Positions 28,534 to 37,209 of a stretch of 64,000 nt of DNA are shown piece by piece. The notes below the pieces were generated by a model. The model did no database searches and was not told the DNA's origin. It saw nothing but the letters and a program-made list of their open reading frames with translations. Source of the stretch: Sediminibacillus dalangtanensis (GTDB taxonomy: Bacteria > Bacillota > Bacilli > Bacillales > Amphibacillaceae); contig NZ_CP046956.1 in NCBI RefSeq assembly GCF_017792025.1, forward strand, positions 3,534,001-3,598,000, read 5' to 3'. Both the position numbers and the translations under genes were made by a program. Position 1 is the stretch's first letter. Each line of letters begins with the position of its first letter.

Positions 28534-30547
28534 AGCCATGATTTTCACTTCGTCCGATGTTTTCCTGCCCGACGAAGCCGAACTGTTCTGGGGACGGCTC
28601 TCTTTCAAATGATTTCCCTGGAGGCTGCAGTTTATGCCGGGCACCGAACCAGCGCTGCTTCTCTATACGCACCCCTACCCGCCTCTGCTGCACTTCCTGA
28701 ATGCCTTCTATGATCAACTGCATGGCGAGTATCAATACAATAAACGCCACAAAAACAGGAACAACAATCCATTCATGTCCACTCATAAACGCATTACGCG
28801 AACCACTGATAATTCCCGACCACTCAAAGGTCACCGAATATGGCCACGCTTTATAGGATTCATTCAGCATGATACTAGTGCCACCAAGAAATATATTGAA
28901 CAAACCGAGATGAATAAGAATCAACAGGACCTGTATAAACTGCTGCCCGAAGATAATCCCCAGTTTGGAATGAAGATGGGGCATAATATGGCGGAACAAT
29001 ATGTGGTTGGAATTCCCGCCTAAAACACGTGCACCGTCTATATATTCGGTCCTAGTGATCAAACGGATTTCATTCCCGATCAACACGGTCGTCAACGGAA
29101 CAACCAGCAAGGTCAGTACCCCGGCTTCGACTAAAATCCGTTCTGTAAACGAGTATTCAAAACCGGAAGTGGTACCAGTCAATACGGGAGCAAGTAAAAT
29201 CACGGCAATCACACTCAAAGGCAGGAAATGAAAACTATCGACAAACCGCTCTATTCTGCGTTTCCACCGCTCTTTGATGAACAATGCATAAGGAACTGCC
29301 AGTAAAAAACCAAGTACCATTCTTAACAGCGCAATAGCACCGGCAAAAAGAATCGTATATTTGGCTCCGGTCAACAACTGATCGAGGATGCTGTATCCGT
29401 TCTGGTCTGTCCCCAACAGGACATACTTCGATGGCGGATGCGGCTTGCTGCTGAGCAGATTTCCATCCTCATCATAAATCAACGTGAAATTTTGCACCGG
29501 TTCTTCATGGATGACAGTGTGTATGACACTGACAGCCAATATAGCAAAAATAACGGCAAAACCGACCAGGAACCTCTTATTTCTGAAATGAGCGGCAATA
29601 CCCTTTACATAATCCCCGAGTCGTTGTTTCCACGAGAGGCTAGTGGGCTTGGAAAAGGTGTGGATGAACTTTTTATCATTCATTTGCAATGCTGTTTTCT
29701 CGGTGAAAATCTCGATACCCTGGTAAAGGATATAAAACGGCGTAAATACCATGATCAAAGCAGCCGCAATCACCATCGGACGGAAATCTTCCATCACGAA
29801 ACTGAACAGTCCACGAATATTGAATATATATTCGATTACAAATAAACTGGACAAAGTGCCCCATAAAATGATCTTTGAATGATAGAAAGTACTCTTCAAT
29901 ATATTCCGTAGCACATGAACAGCGATGATGGCATTGTGCCTGATCCCTTTGCTGAGTGCAAAATCCACATAATCCTTGGTCAATTCTTCCTCCATCAGCA
30001 ACAAAATAACGCGGAAAAGAGAAATCATCGGCAAAACTGCCAACACAGTGATTGGTGCTATGTAAATCCGTTCGTCTCCAAGGGTAACGAACTTCATCAG
30101 GTGAACTCCTGTCTGCTTGAAGATATAAACGATAAACATTTGCAGCAAAAAAGCCACCATTAAATCGGGTATTGCTTCTAAGAGTACTAAGATTCGTTTT
30201 ACTACACGAATAAGCATTTTGGGCAGCAGCTGGGTTAGCAGTGCCAGGATCAGTGCCAGACCAAAACCAAGCAATAGTGCGGCACCGAGAATGCGCATGG
30301 AATAAAAGTAAGGATCCCACAAAAAAGCAAAAACGTTCAACTGTTCTTGTCTGAATTGGTATACCCAATTTTCAGGCTGTACTATTTCTCTGGCCAGTTT
30401 CCATGTGTTTTCTGCATATAATCCCACATCGACAAGGCCATTACCCTGAAGCAAGCTCGGAGCGGAACTCAACGCCACGATGCCAAACAAGCCAAGTATA
30501 TAATAGCCAAGGAATTTTATTAGTTTCACAAGCAACTTCCTTCCCAT
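28532..30547 (-). CDS. Fused two-domain ABC permease of the peptide/nickel (DppB-DppC) type
   Basis: A 671-residue membrane protein carrying two complete ABC permease domains in one chain. The first half (about 1-300) is OppB/DppB-like, with a long N-terminal periplasmic segment and the coupling helix DYVDFALSKGIRHNAIIAVHVLRN. The second half (about 320-640) is OppC/DppC-like, with its own N-terminal helix, an OppC-type LLGTDQNGYSILDQLLTGAK and a second coupling loop EYIDGARVLGGNSNHILFRHIMP. A hydrophilic tail follows. Normally these are two subunits. No binding protein or ATPase gene adjoins it, so partners must be elsewhere. The ATG is preceded by GGAAGGAAG only loosely. Confidence 0.87.
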   Translation of the reverse strand: MGRKLLVKLIKFLGYYILGLFGIVALSSAPSLLQGNGLVDVGLYAENTWKLAREIVQPENWVYQFRQEQLNVFAFLWDPYFYSMRILGAALLLGFGLALILALLTQLLPKMLIRVVKRILVLLEAIPDLMVAFLLQMFIVYIFKQTGVHLMKFVTLGDERIYIAPITVLAVLPMISLFRVILLLMEEELTKDYVDFALSKGIRHNAIIAVHVLRNILKSTFYHSKIILWGTLSSLFVIEYIFNIRGLFSFVMEDFRPMVIAAALIMVFTPFYILYQGIEIFTEKTALQMNDKKFIHTFSKPTSLSWKQRLGDYVKGIAAHFRNKRFLVGFAVIFAILAVSVIHTVIHEEPVQNFTLIYDEDGNLLSSKPHPPSKYVLLGTDQNGYSILDQLLTGAKYTILFAGAIALLRMVLGFLLAVPYALFIKERWKRRIERFVDSFHFLPLSVIAVILLAPVLTGTTSGFEYSFTERILVEAGVLTLLVVPLTTVLIGNEIRLITRTEYIDGARVLGGNSNHILFRHIMPHLHSKLGIIFGQQFIQVLLILIHLGLFNIFLGGTSIMLNESYKAWPYSVTFEWSGIISGSRNAFMSGHEWIVVPVFVAFIVLILAMQLIIEGIQEVQQRRVGVRIEKQRWFGARHKLQPPGKSFEREPSPEQFGFVGQENIGRSENHG

Positions 30548-30678
30548 CCCCCATTATGTTACATCCCTATAGTCCATTGTAATCAATTTTCAAAAAATTC
30601 ACAATGAGAGATGGAAACGCTTGGATTAAATTACCCGCTTCTTCATAAAAGGATAGCCGTATCGTACATCGTTCAATT

Positions 30679-30708
30679 AAAAAAGCTGTCCCTATTCGAC
30701 AGCCCCTT
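30679..30708 (-). terminator. Terminator closing the small membrane-gene islet
   Basis: Stem GCTGTC / GACAGC with a 7-nt loop and a run of six T on the minus strand, about 220 bp after the last islet gene; T-rich on the plus side too. Confidence 0.7.
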
Positions 30709-30747
30709 TTTCAGCCATTGTAGCTTCAGTAGAAAAGCGTATAATTT

Positions 30748-30761
30748 TGAAAGCGTTTACA
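30748..30761 (+). promoter_or_regulatory. Orphan cre-like site
   Basis: TGAAAGCGTTTACA matches the CcpA cre consensus perfectly. No convincing promoter-gene pair is attached. The nearest start is the fused permease about 200 bp away on the minus strand, beyond a terminator. Confidence 0.5.
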
Positions 30762-30925
30762 TTTATCCGTTTGGCGGATTACCTATCTGGGGCCTCGTCG
30801 GGACAAAAGCTATAAATGGCCCACTCCACAATGAGATGATAACTGCTATCTTTGCAAGTGCATTTTTTCTGTATTTTAAAAACGGCTATTATACCAAGAT
30901 TGGGGATGCAATGGTAATGGAATAA

Positions 30926-31120
30926 TTAGTTCTTCTTATTCCTATCATCCAGCTTTCTTGAACAGTAGAAACATAGAAAACCGCAACTTAAGGCAATAAG
31001 TAAAGGAATGATTGCTAGTAAAGGCATAATGATTGTCCAATAAAGTAAATACGCACTTATAGCAAATATAAACCAACTGACAATAAGTAAAAAACTTGAT
31101 ACAAACTCTTTTATTGCCAT
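30926..31120 (-). CDS. Small hydrophobic membrane protein, unknown
   Basis: About 64 residues with two membrane helices (SFLLIVSWFIFAISAYLLYW and MPLLAIIPLLIALSCGFLCF) and a basic tail RKLDDRNKKN. ATG chosen; a TTG directly before it is equally spaced from AAGGAG, so the start is ambiguous by one codon. I do not recognise the family. It is the last of four small minus-strand membrane-protein genes in an AT-rich stretch. Confidence 0.6.
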   Translation of the reverse strand: MAIKEFVSSFLLIVSWFIFAISAYLLYWTIIMPLLAIIPLLIALSCGFLCFYCSRKLDDRNKKN

Positions 31121-31200
31121 CAAAATAACCGCTCCTTCGTATTGCTGTCTAAACGCTTACCTAATGCATCCGTTTATGTTTAGGAACGACTGCTATTTAG

Positions 31201-31377
31201 CTATTTCAATTCAATTAAATTTCCGACAAACCCTATAAAGCCTGTAACGGAAAATGCTATGGGGATGATCAATGAGTCAACAGGAGATGGCGTTTCAAGC
31301 ACTAATCGATACACCCCAAAAAAACATATAATAAGACTACCAATTAGCCCAATAATCAATTTTGTCTTTTTGTCCAT
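31201..31377 (-). CDS. Small two-helix membrane protein, unknown
   Basis: 58 residues: MDKKTKLIIGLIGSLIICFF, a loop with LETPSPVDS, then IPIAFSVTGFIGFVGNLIEL. A strong AGGAGG lies eight bases before the ATG. Two membrane helices, no recognisable motif. It lies between two other small membrane-protein genes on the same strand. Confidence 0.65.
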   Translation of the reverse strand: MDKKTKLIIGLIGSLIICFFGVYRLVLETPSPVDSLIIPIAFSVTGFIGFVGNLIELK

Positions 31378-31443
31378 ATAGAACGCCTCCTATGTAGAAA
31401 CAAAGTCATTTCCTTCTTTCAGAAACCTCAGTTAGTATTTTTC

Positions 31444-31875
31444 TTAAACGACCTGATCTTCGTTCTTTTTAGAATAAACGGTTAAACCGACTATCATTCC
31501 ATAAAACAATGACATGAACAATGCGTATAACCCATAACTCAGGCCGAATAGTATATTAACGCCAAATAAAGGTGTAATAAAGAGGAGAAAAAAGGGATAC
31601 TGTATGGATGCTATTACATCTAAAATACCATTACCAATCATAGCGTGCTCAAATGTTGTGATGACAAATACAATCACTCCTGATAGTGCCCCGAATATGG
31701 AGAATACCTTTACTAGCTTACTTCCTTTTTTAGCGTACATTAGTAACAAGACCATAAATAGTATCGTTACAACTGAGTTGAATATGTTGATGCTTGAATC
31801 AGGATGTTTGATTGACGGCATTAGATTTATTGCAAAAGCCAACAAATAGGAGCCTATTAACAATATATACTTCAT
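31444..31875 (-). CDS. Hypothetical four-helix membrane protein
   Basis: 143 residues with about four membrane helices (starting ILLIGSYLLAFAINLMP; later VVTILFMVLLLMYA, GALSGVIVFVITTF, FFLLFITPLFGVNIL) and a short charged C-terminus. GAAGGGG precedes the ATG. No catalytic or transport signature recognised. AT-rich codon use compared with the conserved genes around it suggests acquisition. Confidence 0.65.
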   Translation of the reverse strand: MKYILLIGSYLLAFAINLMPSIKHPDSSINIFNSVVTILFMVLLLMYAKKGSKLVKVFSIFGALSGVIVFVITTFEHAMIGNGILDVIASIQYPFFLLFITPLFGVNILFGLSYGLYALFMSLFYGMIVGLTVYSKKNEDQVV

Positions 31876-32014
31876 ATTAAACCCCTTCGAATAACTTTTT
31901 TACTAAACTATCTATTAATAAAATGGCGACTGTTGTTCAACAATTGTCCACATTAGTGGATTTTTCACTAAGGTTTGTTCCATATAAAAGTACGCACGAT
32001 GAGTGGACTAATTA

Positions 32015-32233
32015 CTATAAATAAAAGAACAAAGGCGTTACCATAAATACCGATGTTTCTTGTTCTCCTTTACTTCCAAGCCACGAAAAAACAACCCCGA
32101 TAACTGAGCTACCTATAATCAAAGGGAAAACTGCCTCATCTGGCACGATGTCAATTCCGTTGAAAAATGAAATATAAACCATTAAATTGAAAACCAAAAG
32201 AATGATCGCCATCATATTGAGATACTTTTTCAA
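32015..32233 (-). CDS. Small two-helix membrane protein, unknown
   Basis: 72 residues: MKKYLNMMAIILLVFNLMVY, a short extracellular loop, VFPLIIGSSVIGVVFSWLG, a charged turn and a hydrophobic end. GAGGGAGGGCGAGAG is well placed upstream of the ATG. First gene of the islet; no family recognised. Confidence 0.6.
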   Translation of the reverse strand: MKKYLNMMAIILLVFNLMVYISFFNGIDIVPDEAVFPLIIGSSVIGVVFSWLGSKGEQETSVFMVTPLFFYL

Positions 32234-32466
32234 CTCTCGCCCTCCCTCTTAATACCGTTATTTTACCATTACTTTCCTCCCCTTTGTTAAACAATCCTGC
32301 CATTATTCGAAGAACAATTATTCAAAAGCTTTACATTCAATGAAACTGTAACTATTTGAGTGTTCCCGATAACTGTTGTCCGTACGAGATTTCAGTCGTG
32401 ATTCGTATCCCAGCGTATAGGTCGAATTCAACTTCGTTGTTTATACAAGAAAAAGCAAAAGAAGCC

Positions 32467-32551
32467 GGGACAAAAGCATGGCCACTAAAGAAAAAACCGA
32501 ACGAATTGTAAAATAGTTCGGTTTTAATTTTGGTCACGACGCTTTTGTCCC
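32467..32551. repeat. Family-3 nested palindrome, complete copy
   Basis: Outer arms GGGACAAAAGC / GCTTTTGTCCC enclose partly paired TGGCCACTAAAG / TTTTGGTCACG and an inner hairpin AAAACCGAAC / GTTCGGTTTT (32493-32525). On the minus strand the inner hairpin plus TTTTTT makes a good terminator for ywgA, about 100 bp upstream. Here left and right halves are directly joined, unlike the split copies at 18 and 39 kb. Confidence 0.85.
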
Positions 32552-32647
32552 AAGCTGCCAATTATCAGTGTGTATTTATTATGTTTCCACGTAGACTGTA
32601 CTACTTCGATGAAAAAATAGTCTCCTTTTTCCTCAGGCATCAAAAAA

Positions 32648-33154
32648 TCAGTGGAGTGATTGCCGGCGAAGGTTCTCGATGAATTCCCATGCTTCGACAA
32701 TCTCTGTCTCCTGATAGTTTTGGGTTTTTTTGACGGTTTGGACTTTTTCTTCCACTTCTTGTTTGGACAAGTCATCGAAGTACAGCATCGTAGATACCAG
32801 TTCGAGAAATCGGGAGCTTTTTTCCTTCATATTGTTAATCATGTTTTCAAGCGGCGGGAGTTCCACTTGTGAATGGTTTAAAAACTCTTCTCCCTGCTCC
32901 GTTACACGATAACGGTATTGGTAATAGTTACTTTTATCTTCCTTCACCTCGGAAATAAACCCAAGATTGCAAAGCTCTTCCACGCGGAGGGTCAATTCCT
33001 CTGAATATGGTCCGTAGAAGTGAAACTCGTATTTTTCCTCGAATGGAATGTCGCACTTCTTCAGTATGTAAATCATTTTCTGCAGCTTTTTCCTGCCGAC
33101 AACTTCGTCTGCCGTCGAGAAAAACTTCATGATTCTGGCGTGATTTTCTAACAT
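32648..33154 (-). CDS. ywgA: YwgA family protein
   Basis: 168 residues of the YwgA family, with an N-terminal winged-helix-like region (GRKKLQKMIYILKKCDIPFE, FHFYGPYSEELTLRVEEL) and a C-terminal helical part. Function is not established. I start at the ATG before LENHARIMKFF, nine bases after AGGAG; an ATG three codons earlier overlaps that site. It lies 44 bp downstream of ywfO and probably forms an operon with it. A family-3 repeat serves as the terminator. Confidence 0.9.
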   Translation of the reverse strand: MLENHARIMKFFSTADEVVGRKKLQKMIYILKKCDIPFEEKYEFHFYGPYSEELTLRVEELCNLGFISEVKEDKSNYYQYRYRVTEQGEEFLNHSQVELPPLENMINNMKEKSSRFLELVSTMLYFDDLSKQEVEEKVQTVKKTQNYQETEIVEAWEFIENLRRQSLH

Positions 33155-33198
33155 ACTCACCATCTCCTATCCTGGCCGAATGGCCATTCTATTTTTGC

Positions 33199-34497
33199 TT
33201 ATCCGAATAATATTTCAAAAATCCGCGCTTTTTCGGGTCTATCTGCCGGGAGCTGTTCCAGCACATCCAGTGGGAAATACAACTTATGATCTGTGCGTTT
33301 TTTGCCGGAAATTGCTTCGACAATATCCGACTGGCGTGATAGTTCTTTCAATTCATCGTTTTTCGGCTGTAATAAGTGAATCGGGAGCCGTTCCTCTTCC
33401 TCGCCGGGACGATAAAAATCATACGGGAGATCAGAGGAGGAATCGACAACCAGGTAGTATTCCGGATCGATGTCGATGGCCTGAAACAGCTTGTATAATT
33501 CCATCCACTCTGTCATTTGCTGATTCGGGTTGAACTCGATATATTTAAACAAGCGCCGGTTGATAAATCGTTCACACAAATCGCGCAAAACGGGGTCAGC
33601 TTCTTCCAGCCAGGCTTGAAAATAATAGAGGACAATCGATTCATCAAGCCGCAGATAGTCCTCTAAATCGACGCTTTCCGCAAAAAACGAGAGAAAATGG
33701 GTCGGCTTCTGCTTAAATTGATAATGTTGCTCGTATAAATGTTTGGCACGATGGAGAATTTTCGACAAAATCACCTCTGCGCTTCTGGTGACAGGGTGAA
33801 AGTAAACCTGCCAATACATTTGATAACGGCTCATGATGTAATCTTCCACCGCATGCATTCCTGTCTGCTTGATGACGACTTGATCCTCCATTGGCCGCAT
33901 AACCCGTAATATTCTTTCCATATCGAAATGTCCATAGCTTACTCCGGTGAAATAGGCATCCCGTTGCAGGTAGTCCATCCGATCTGCATCGATTTGGCTG
34001 GATATCAAACTGACGACCAATTTGTTTTCATAGGTTTTATTGATAACATCAGCTACGTCCTGTGCAAATCCCTTTCCGACACGTGTCAGGATTTTATTGA
34101 TTTCGGTATCGCCTAGGACGATTTTTTTGGTGAAGTCCTCATGATCCAGCTTAAATACTTTTTCGAAGGAATGAGAGAACGGACCATGCCCCAAATCGTG
34201 CAGCAAGGCAGCACACAAGCATAACAGCCGTTCATCGTTATTCCAGTTCGGTCGGTTTTCAAAGTTGAACAATATCCGCCGGACAATTTCATAAACGCCG
34301 AGCGAATGGTTAAACCTGCTGTGTTCAGCTCCGTGGAACGTTAAAAAAGAAGTGCCCAGCTGCTTTATCCTGCGGAGCCTTTGAAATTCCCTTGTGCCGA
34401 TCAAATCCCAAATCACTTGATCTTTGACGTGGATATACCTATGTACAGGGTCTTTAAACACTTTTTCTTCACTTAACTGCTCATCTTTATATGCCAT
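33199..34497 (-). CDS. ywfO: HD-domain phosphohydrolase YwfO
   Basis: 432-residue HD-superfamily protein. The metal site appears as HSRFNHSLGVYEIV and LLHDLGHGPFSHSFE (HD pair), then SQIDADRMDYLQRDAYFTG. Related proteins are (d)NTP triphosphohydrolases (SAMHD1/dGTPase-like); B. subtilis YwfO has 433 residues. I trimmed a 28-codon N-terminal extension: the ATG at 34497 has AGAAGGGAC upstream and gives the family's N-terminus. Followed closely by ywgA. Confidence 0.9.
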   Translation of the reverse strand: MAYKDEQLSEEKVFKDPVHRYIHVKDQVIWDLIGTREFQRLRRIKQLGTSFLTFHGAEHSRFNHSLGVYEIVRRILFNFENRPNWNNDERLLCLCAALLHDLGHGPFSHSFEKVFKLDHEDFTKKIVLGDTEINKILTRVGKGFAQDVADVINKTYENKLVVSLISSQIDADRMDYLQRDAYFTGVSYGHFDMERILRVMRPMEDQVVIKQTGMHAVEDYIMSRYQMYWQVYFHPVTRSAEVILSKILHRAKHLYEQHYQFKQKPTHFLSFFAESVDLEDYLRLDESIVLYYFQAWLEEADPVLRDLCERFINRRLFKYIEFNPNQQMTEWMELYKLFQAIDIDPEYYLVVDSSSDLPYDFYRPGEEEERLPIHLLQPKNDELKELSRQSDIVEAISGKKRTDHKLYFPLDVLEQLPADRPEKARIFEILFG

Positions 34498-34783
34498 GTC
34501 CAGGTCCCTTCTACTAATATCAAAAAGGCAGCAGGAAGTATCCATGCAACCCTTATCTTTTCTGTACCCAACTAACTCCATTTGTAGTCAACCAATCGTT
34601 AAAAGAAAAAAGAACGGAAAGCCTGCAACAAGTTTTCCGAGAAAGCCTTTACCATAACGGTCGACGATTTTCGATGTTTTTTATTGATACCTTTGCCGAT
34701 TGATTCATAAACAATTATTATCATTATATAATAGAAATGCCGACACAAAAATGGTTTTTTTGCACGAAATGGATTTTTTGTGA

Positions 34784-34813
34784 TTATCAGCCGGTTATAC
34801 AATTTGCTATAAT
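34784..34813 (+). promoter_or_regulatory. Probable sigma-A promoter of lipL
   Basis: -35 TTATCA (34784-34789), 18-bp spacer, -10 TATAAT (34808-34813), about 70 bp before the lipL ATG. The rest of the 34498-34885 gap shows no gene. Confidence 0.55.
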
Positions 34814-34885
34814 GGATTGGCGGTCGCGGAAGATGCGGCAGTCAGCCCGACCAGACAACTGGCGGGAATCAAAGGAGATATTGGT

Positions 34886-35719
34886 ATGGAAGATTGGAAA
34901 CAACTGTTCAGTGGAACAGTCCGCTATATCGACCAGCGCGGGAAGTCAGCCAGAGATGATGCGATCGCTTCCTTTGCTTACGATGATGCACTGGCTATTT
35001 CTGTAGGTAACGGGACTTCTCCTCCGGCAGCGAGACTTTGGGTTCACGATAAAACCATCATTCTCGGCATTCCGGATGCAAAGTTACCTAACGTGGATGC
35101 AGCCATCCAATGGCTCGAGGATCACGGCTACCAAGCAGTCGTCCGAAATTCCGGAGGACTTGCGGTCGTCCTTGATGCAGGCGTTCTCAACCTGTCCTTT
35201 ATTTTACCGGATGCCAAAGAAATTGGGATCCACGAGGGCTACCAATTCATGGTCACGTTCATCCAGGATTTGTTCCGGAACCTAACGACTGAAATAAAAG
35301 CTTTCGAAATAAAAGGTTCTTACTGTCCGGGTGATTATGATCTAAGTATTGATGGACGAAAATTCGCCGGTATTTCCCAGCGACGTGTCAAAAATGGTTC
35401 AGCTGTTCAAATTTACCTTTGTGTAGAAGGAAGCGGACGCGAACGGGCCGAACTGATCCGTCAATTTTATGAGATCGGGATGAAAGGGCAACCCAATAAA
35501 TTTGACTATCCTAAAGTGAAGCCGGAAACCATGGCCTCGCTCGCTGAACTGCTTTCCATCCAGCTAACGGTTGATGATGTGTGCAAGTGGATTTACCAGG
35601 CTCTAGATTCTGTGAGCATATCGATTACCGAACAATCCCTGGACAACGCTGAACAGCAAACGTTCGAAAAAAGGCTGGAACAAATGAAGGATCGAAACAT
35701 CAAAGCACTGGGAAATTGA
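34886..35719 (+). CDS. lipL: Lipoyl-[GcvH]:protein N-lipoyltransferase
   Basis: 277-residue cofactor transferase of the biotin/lipoate ligase-like fold. It moves octanoyl groups from GcvH to E2 subunits of 2-oxoacid dehydrogenases. The catalytic Cys is Cys147 in GSYCPGDYDLSI, with RNSGGLAVVLDAGVLN upstream and the Lys/Arg-containing AGISQRRVKNG downstream. The ATG is chosen for AAAGGAGATATTGGT upstream, removing a 23-codon extension. B. subtilis LipL (YwfL) is 281 residues. Single gene with its own promoter and terminator. Confidence 0.92.
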   Translation: MEDWKQLFSGTVRYIDQRGKSARDDAIASFAYDDALAISVGNGTSPPAARLWVHDKTIILGIPDAKLPNVDAAIQWLEDHGYQAVVRNSGGLAVVLDAGVLNLSFILPDAKEIGIHEGYQFMVTFIQDLFRNLTTEIKAFEIKGSYCPGDYDLSIDGRKFAGISQRRVKNGSAVQIYLCVEGSGRERAELIRQFYEIGMKGQPNKFDYPKVKPETMASLAELLSIQLTVDDVCKWIYQALDSVSISITEQSLDNAEQQTFEKRLEQMKDRNIKALGN

Positions 35720-35730
35720 ACCCAGTGCTT
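35703..35730 (+). terminator. Terminator of lipL
   Basis: 10-bp arms AAGCACTGGG / CCCAGTGCTT spanning the stop codon, followed by CTTGTTTT. Confidence 0.85.
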
Positions 35731-35736
35731 CTTGTT

Positions 35737-36864
35737 TTACTGCCGCAGATGGACCTGCCGCTCTATCCGATTCGATTCTAAGGCCTGCCAATCGATGTCA
35801 TACCCAATACCAGGAATGTCTTTTATCGTGATTTCACCATTTTGCAATATAACTGGCGGTGTAATAATATCCTTGCGCCAATAGCGTTCCGATGCAGAAA
35901 TATCCCCAGGATACAAAAACTGCGGCAGACTAGCAATAGCAATGTTATGGGCGCGCCCCACACCTGCTTCCAGCATCCCCCCGCACCAGACAGGTATGTT
36001 CTTTTCCCGGCAGAAGTCATGTATTTTTTTCGTTTCACTCAAGCCGCCTACCCGGCCGATTTTAAGGTTGATTACCCGGCAGCTTCCCAGTTTGACAGCT
36101 GCCCTAGCATCTGTTAGGGAACTGATGCTTTCATCCAGGCATATCGGGGTCTCCAGCTTGCTTTGTAGAATGGAATGTTCATAAATGTCATCGTGACCAA
36201 GTGGTTGTTCGATCATCGTCAAACCGAATTCGTCCAGCCGCTTTAATATATCAACATCTTGAAGTGTATAAGCAGAATTTGCGTCAGCCATCAGCTGGAC
36301 ATCGGGAAAATGGCGGCGTACTTCCCGAAGGACTGCTACATCCATTCCGGGTTTGATTTTCAATTTTATCCGCTTATAGCCTTCCTCCAGATGATGTTCC
36401 ATAACAGCAAGCAGCTTGGAAACGGACGGTTGGATTCCAATACTGACACCTGACTCTACCCAATGTCGTTCCCCGCCCAATGCAGCGGCGAGCGACAATC
36501 CCTGTCGCTTAGCATATAAGTCCCAAACCGCTCCTTCCACTGCTGCCTTTGCCATATTGTTGCGGCGGATCACCGAAAACCGGCTGCTGATTTCGTCTGG
36601 ATGGCGAATGGATTTCTTGAACAACAATGGCAGTAAAAAGTCCTTGATTACATGTTCGGTTGTCGCCACTGTTTCTTCCGTATACCAAGGGACCGGAAAG
36701 GCGACCGACTCGCCAAAACCACTATTTCCATTTCCGTCTACAGCTTCCACGATAAAAAAGTCTTTAGTGGAGAACGTACCGAAACTGGTTTGGAATGGAT
36801 TTTTCAAGTCCATGACCAGCCGGTGCAAAATGACTTTTTCTATGTAAAAAGGTGTATTTTCCAA
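35737..36864 (-). CDS. menC: o-Succinylbenzoate synthase / N-acylamino acid racemase family (MenC)
   Basis: 375-residue enolase-superfamily enzyme. Signatures: KLKIKPG (catalytic Lys pair), metal ligands in [14 protein letters not shown] and CLDES, and NLKIGRVGG (second catalytic Lys). This subgroup makes o-succinylbenzoate for menaquinone and often also racemises N-succinylamino acids. No other men gene adjoins, so the in vivo role cannot be fixed by context. ATG start with GGAAGGAGGC upstream. Convergent with lipL. Confidence 0.85.
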   Translation of the reverse strand: MENTPFYIEKVILHRLVMDLKNPFQTSFGTFSTKDFFIVEAVDGNGNSGFGESVAFPVPWYTEETVATTEHVIKDFLLPLLFKKSIRHPDEISSRFSVIRRNNMAKAAVEGAVWDLYAKRQGLSLAAALGGERHWVESGVSIGIQPSVSKLLAVMEHHLEEGYKRIKLKIKPGMDVAVLREVRRHFPDVQLMADANSAYTLQDVDILKRLDEFGLTMIEQPLGHDDIYEHSILQSKLETPICLDESISSLTDARAAVKLGSCRVINLKIGRVGGLSETKKIHDFCREKNIPVWCGGMLEAGVGRAHNIAIASLPQFLYPGDISASERYWRKDIITPPVILQNGEITIKDIPGIGYDIDWQALESNRIERQVHLRQ

Positions 36865-37152
36865 GCAGAATGCCTCCTTCCCTTACAAGCAATGTTCGTT
36901 TGTTTTCCAGTTGGGTTTTATCGTAATACTTTGCAGGCGCTTTGTCTATCGACGTATCTCGTCTTCTGGTCGTGAAAAAAGTCGTCTTGAAAAGTGAGTC
37001 GTGCTAATCCAGCGCTTCCTGGAACACACTGCGCTAATAAGATGCTTTCTATTCCACTTTTGAAACAGCGGTTACTCGTGCCAGCAATAACGTTGATGGA
37101 GAACGTCTCTTTTCCCATATGATAAGGAAGCCAAACTGCGAGAAAAAATAAA
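36865..37152. other. Gap between menC-like gene and pta, no gene seen
   Basis: About 290 bp without a supported ORF, repeat or RNA. Confidence 0.5.
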
Positions 37153-37187
37153 AGCTTGCAGAAAAACCGGGGGTTTCTCTACAAGCT
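37153..37187 (-). terminator. Terminator of pta
   Basis: Two-part stem AGCTTG / CAAGCT plus AGAAACC / GGTTTTTCT, followed by TTTATTTTTT on the minus strand, 23 bp past the pta stop. Confidence 0.85.
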
Positions 37188-37209
37188 GCATTATCTTGTC
37201 TGTATTCCT

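Larger units (their letters stand above)
30548..30925. other. Gap upstream of the fused permease
   Basis: About 380 bp with no supported gene. It holds a terminator hairpin (30679-30708), a perfect cre (30748-30761) and, nearer the permease, a weaker cre-like TGGAAACGCTTGGA (about 30612-30625). Confidence 0.5.

Noticed and set aside
30611..30925. A 104-codon plus-strand frame upstream of the fused permease.
   Set aside because: No ribosome binding site, and it crosses a terminator hairpin and a cre site; no family resemblance.
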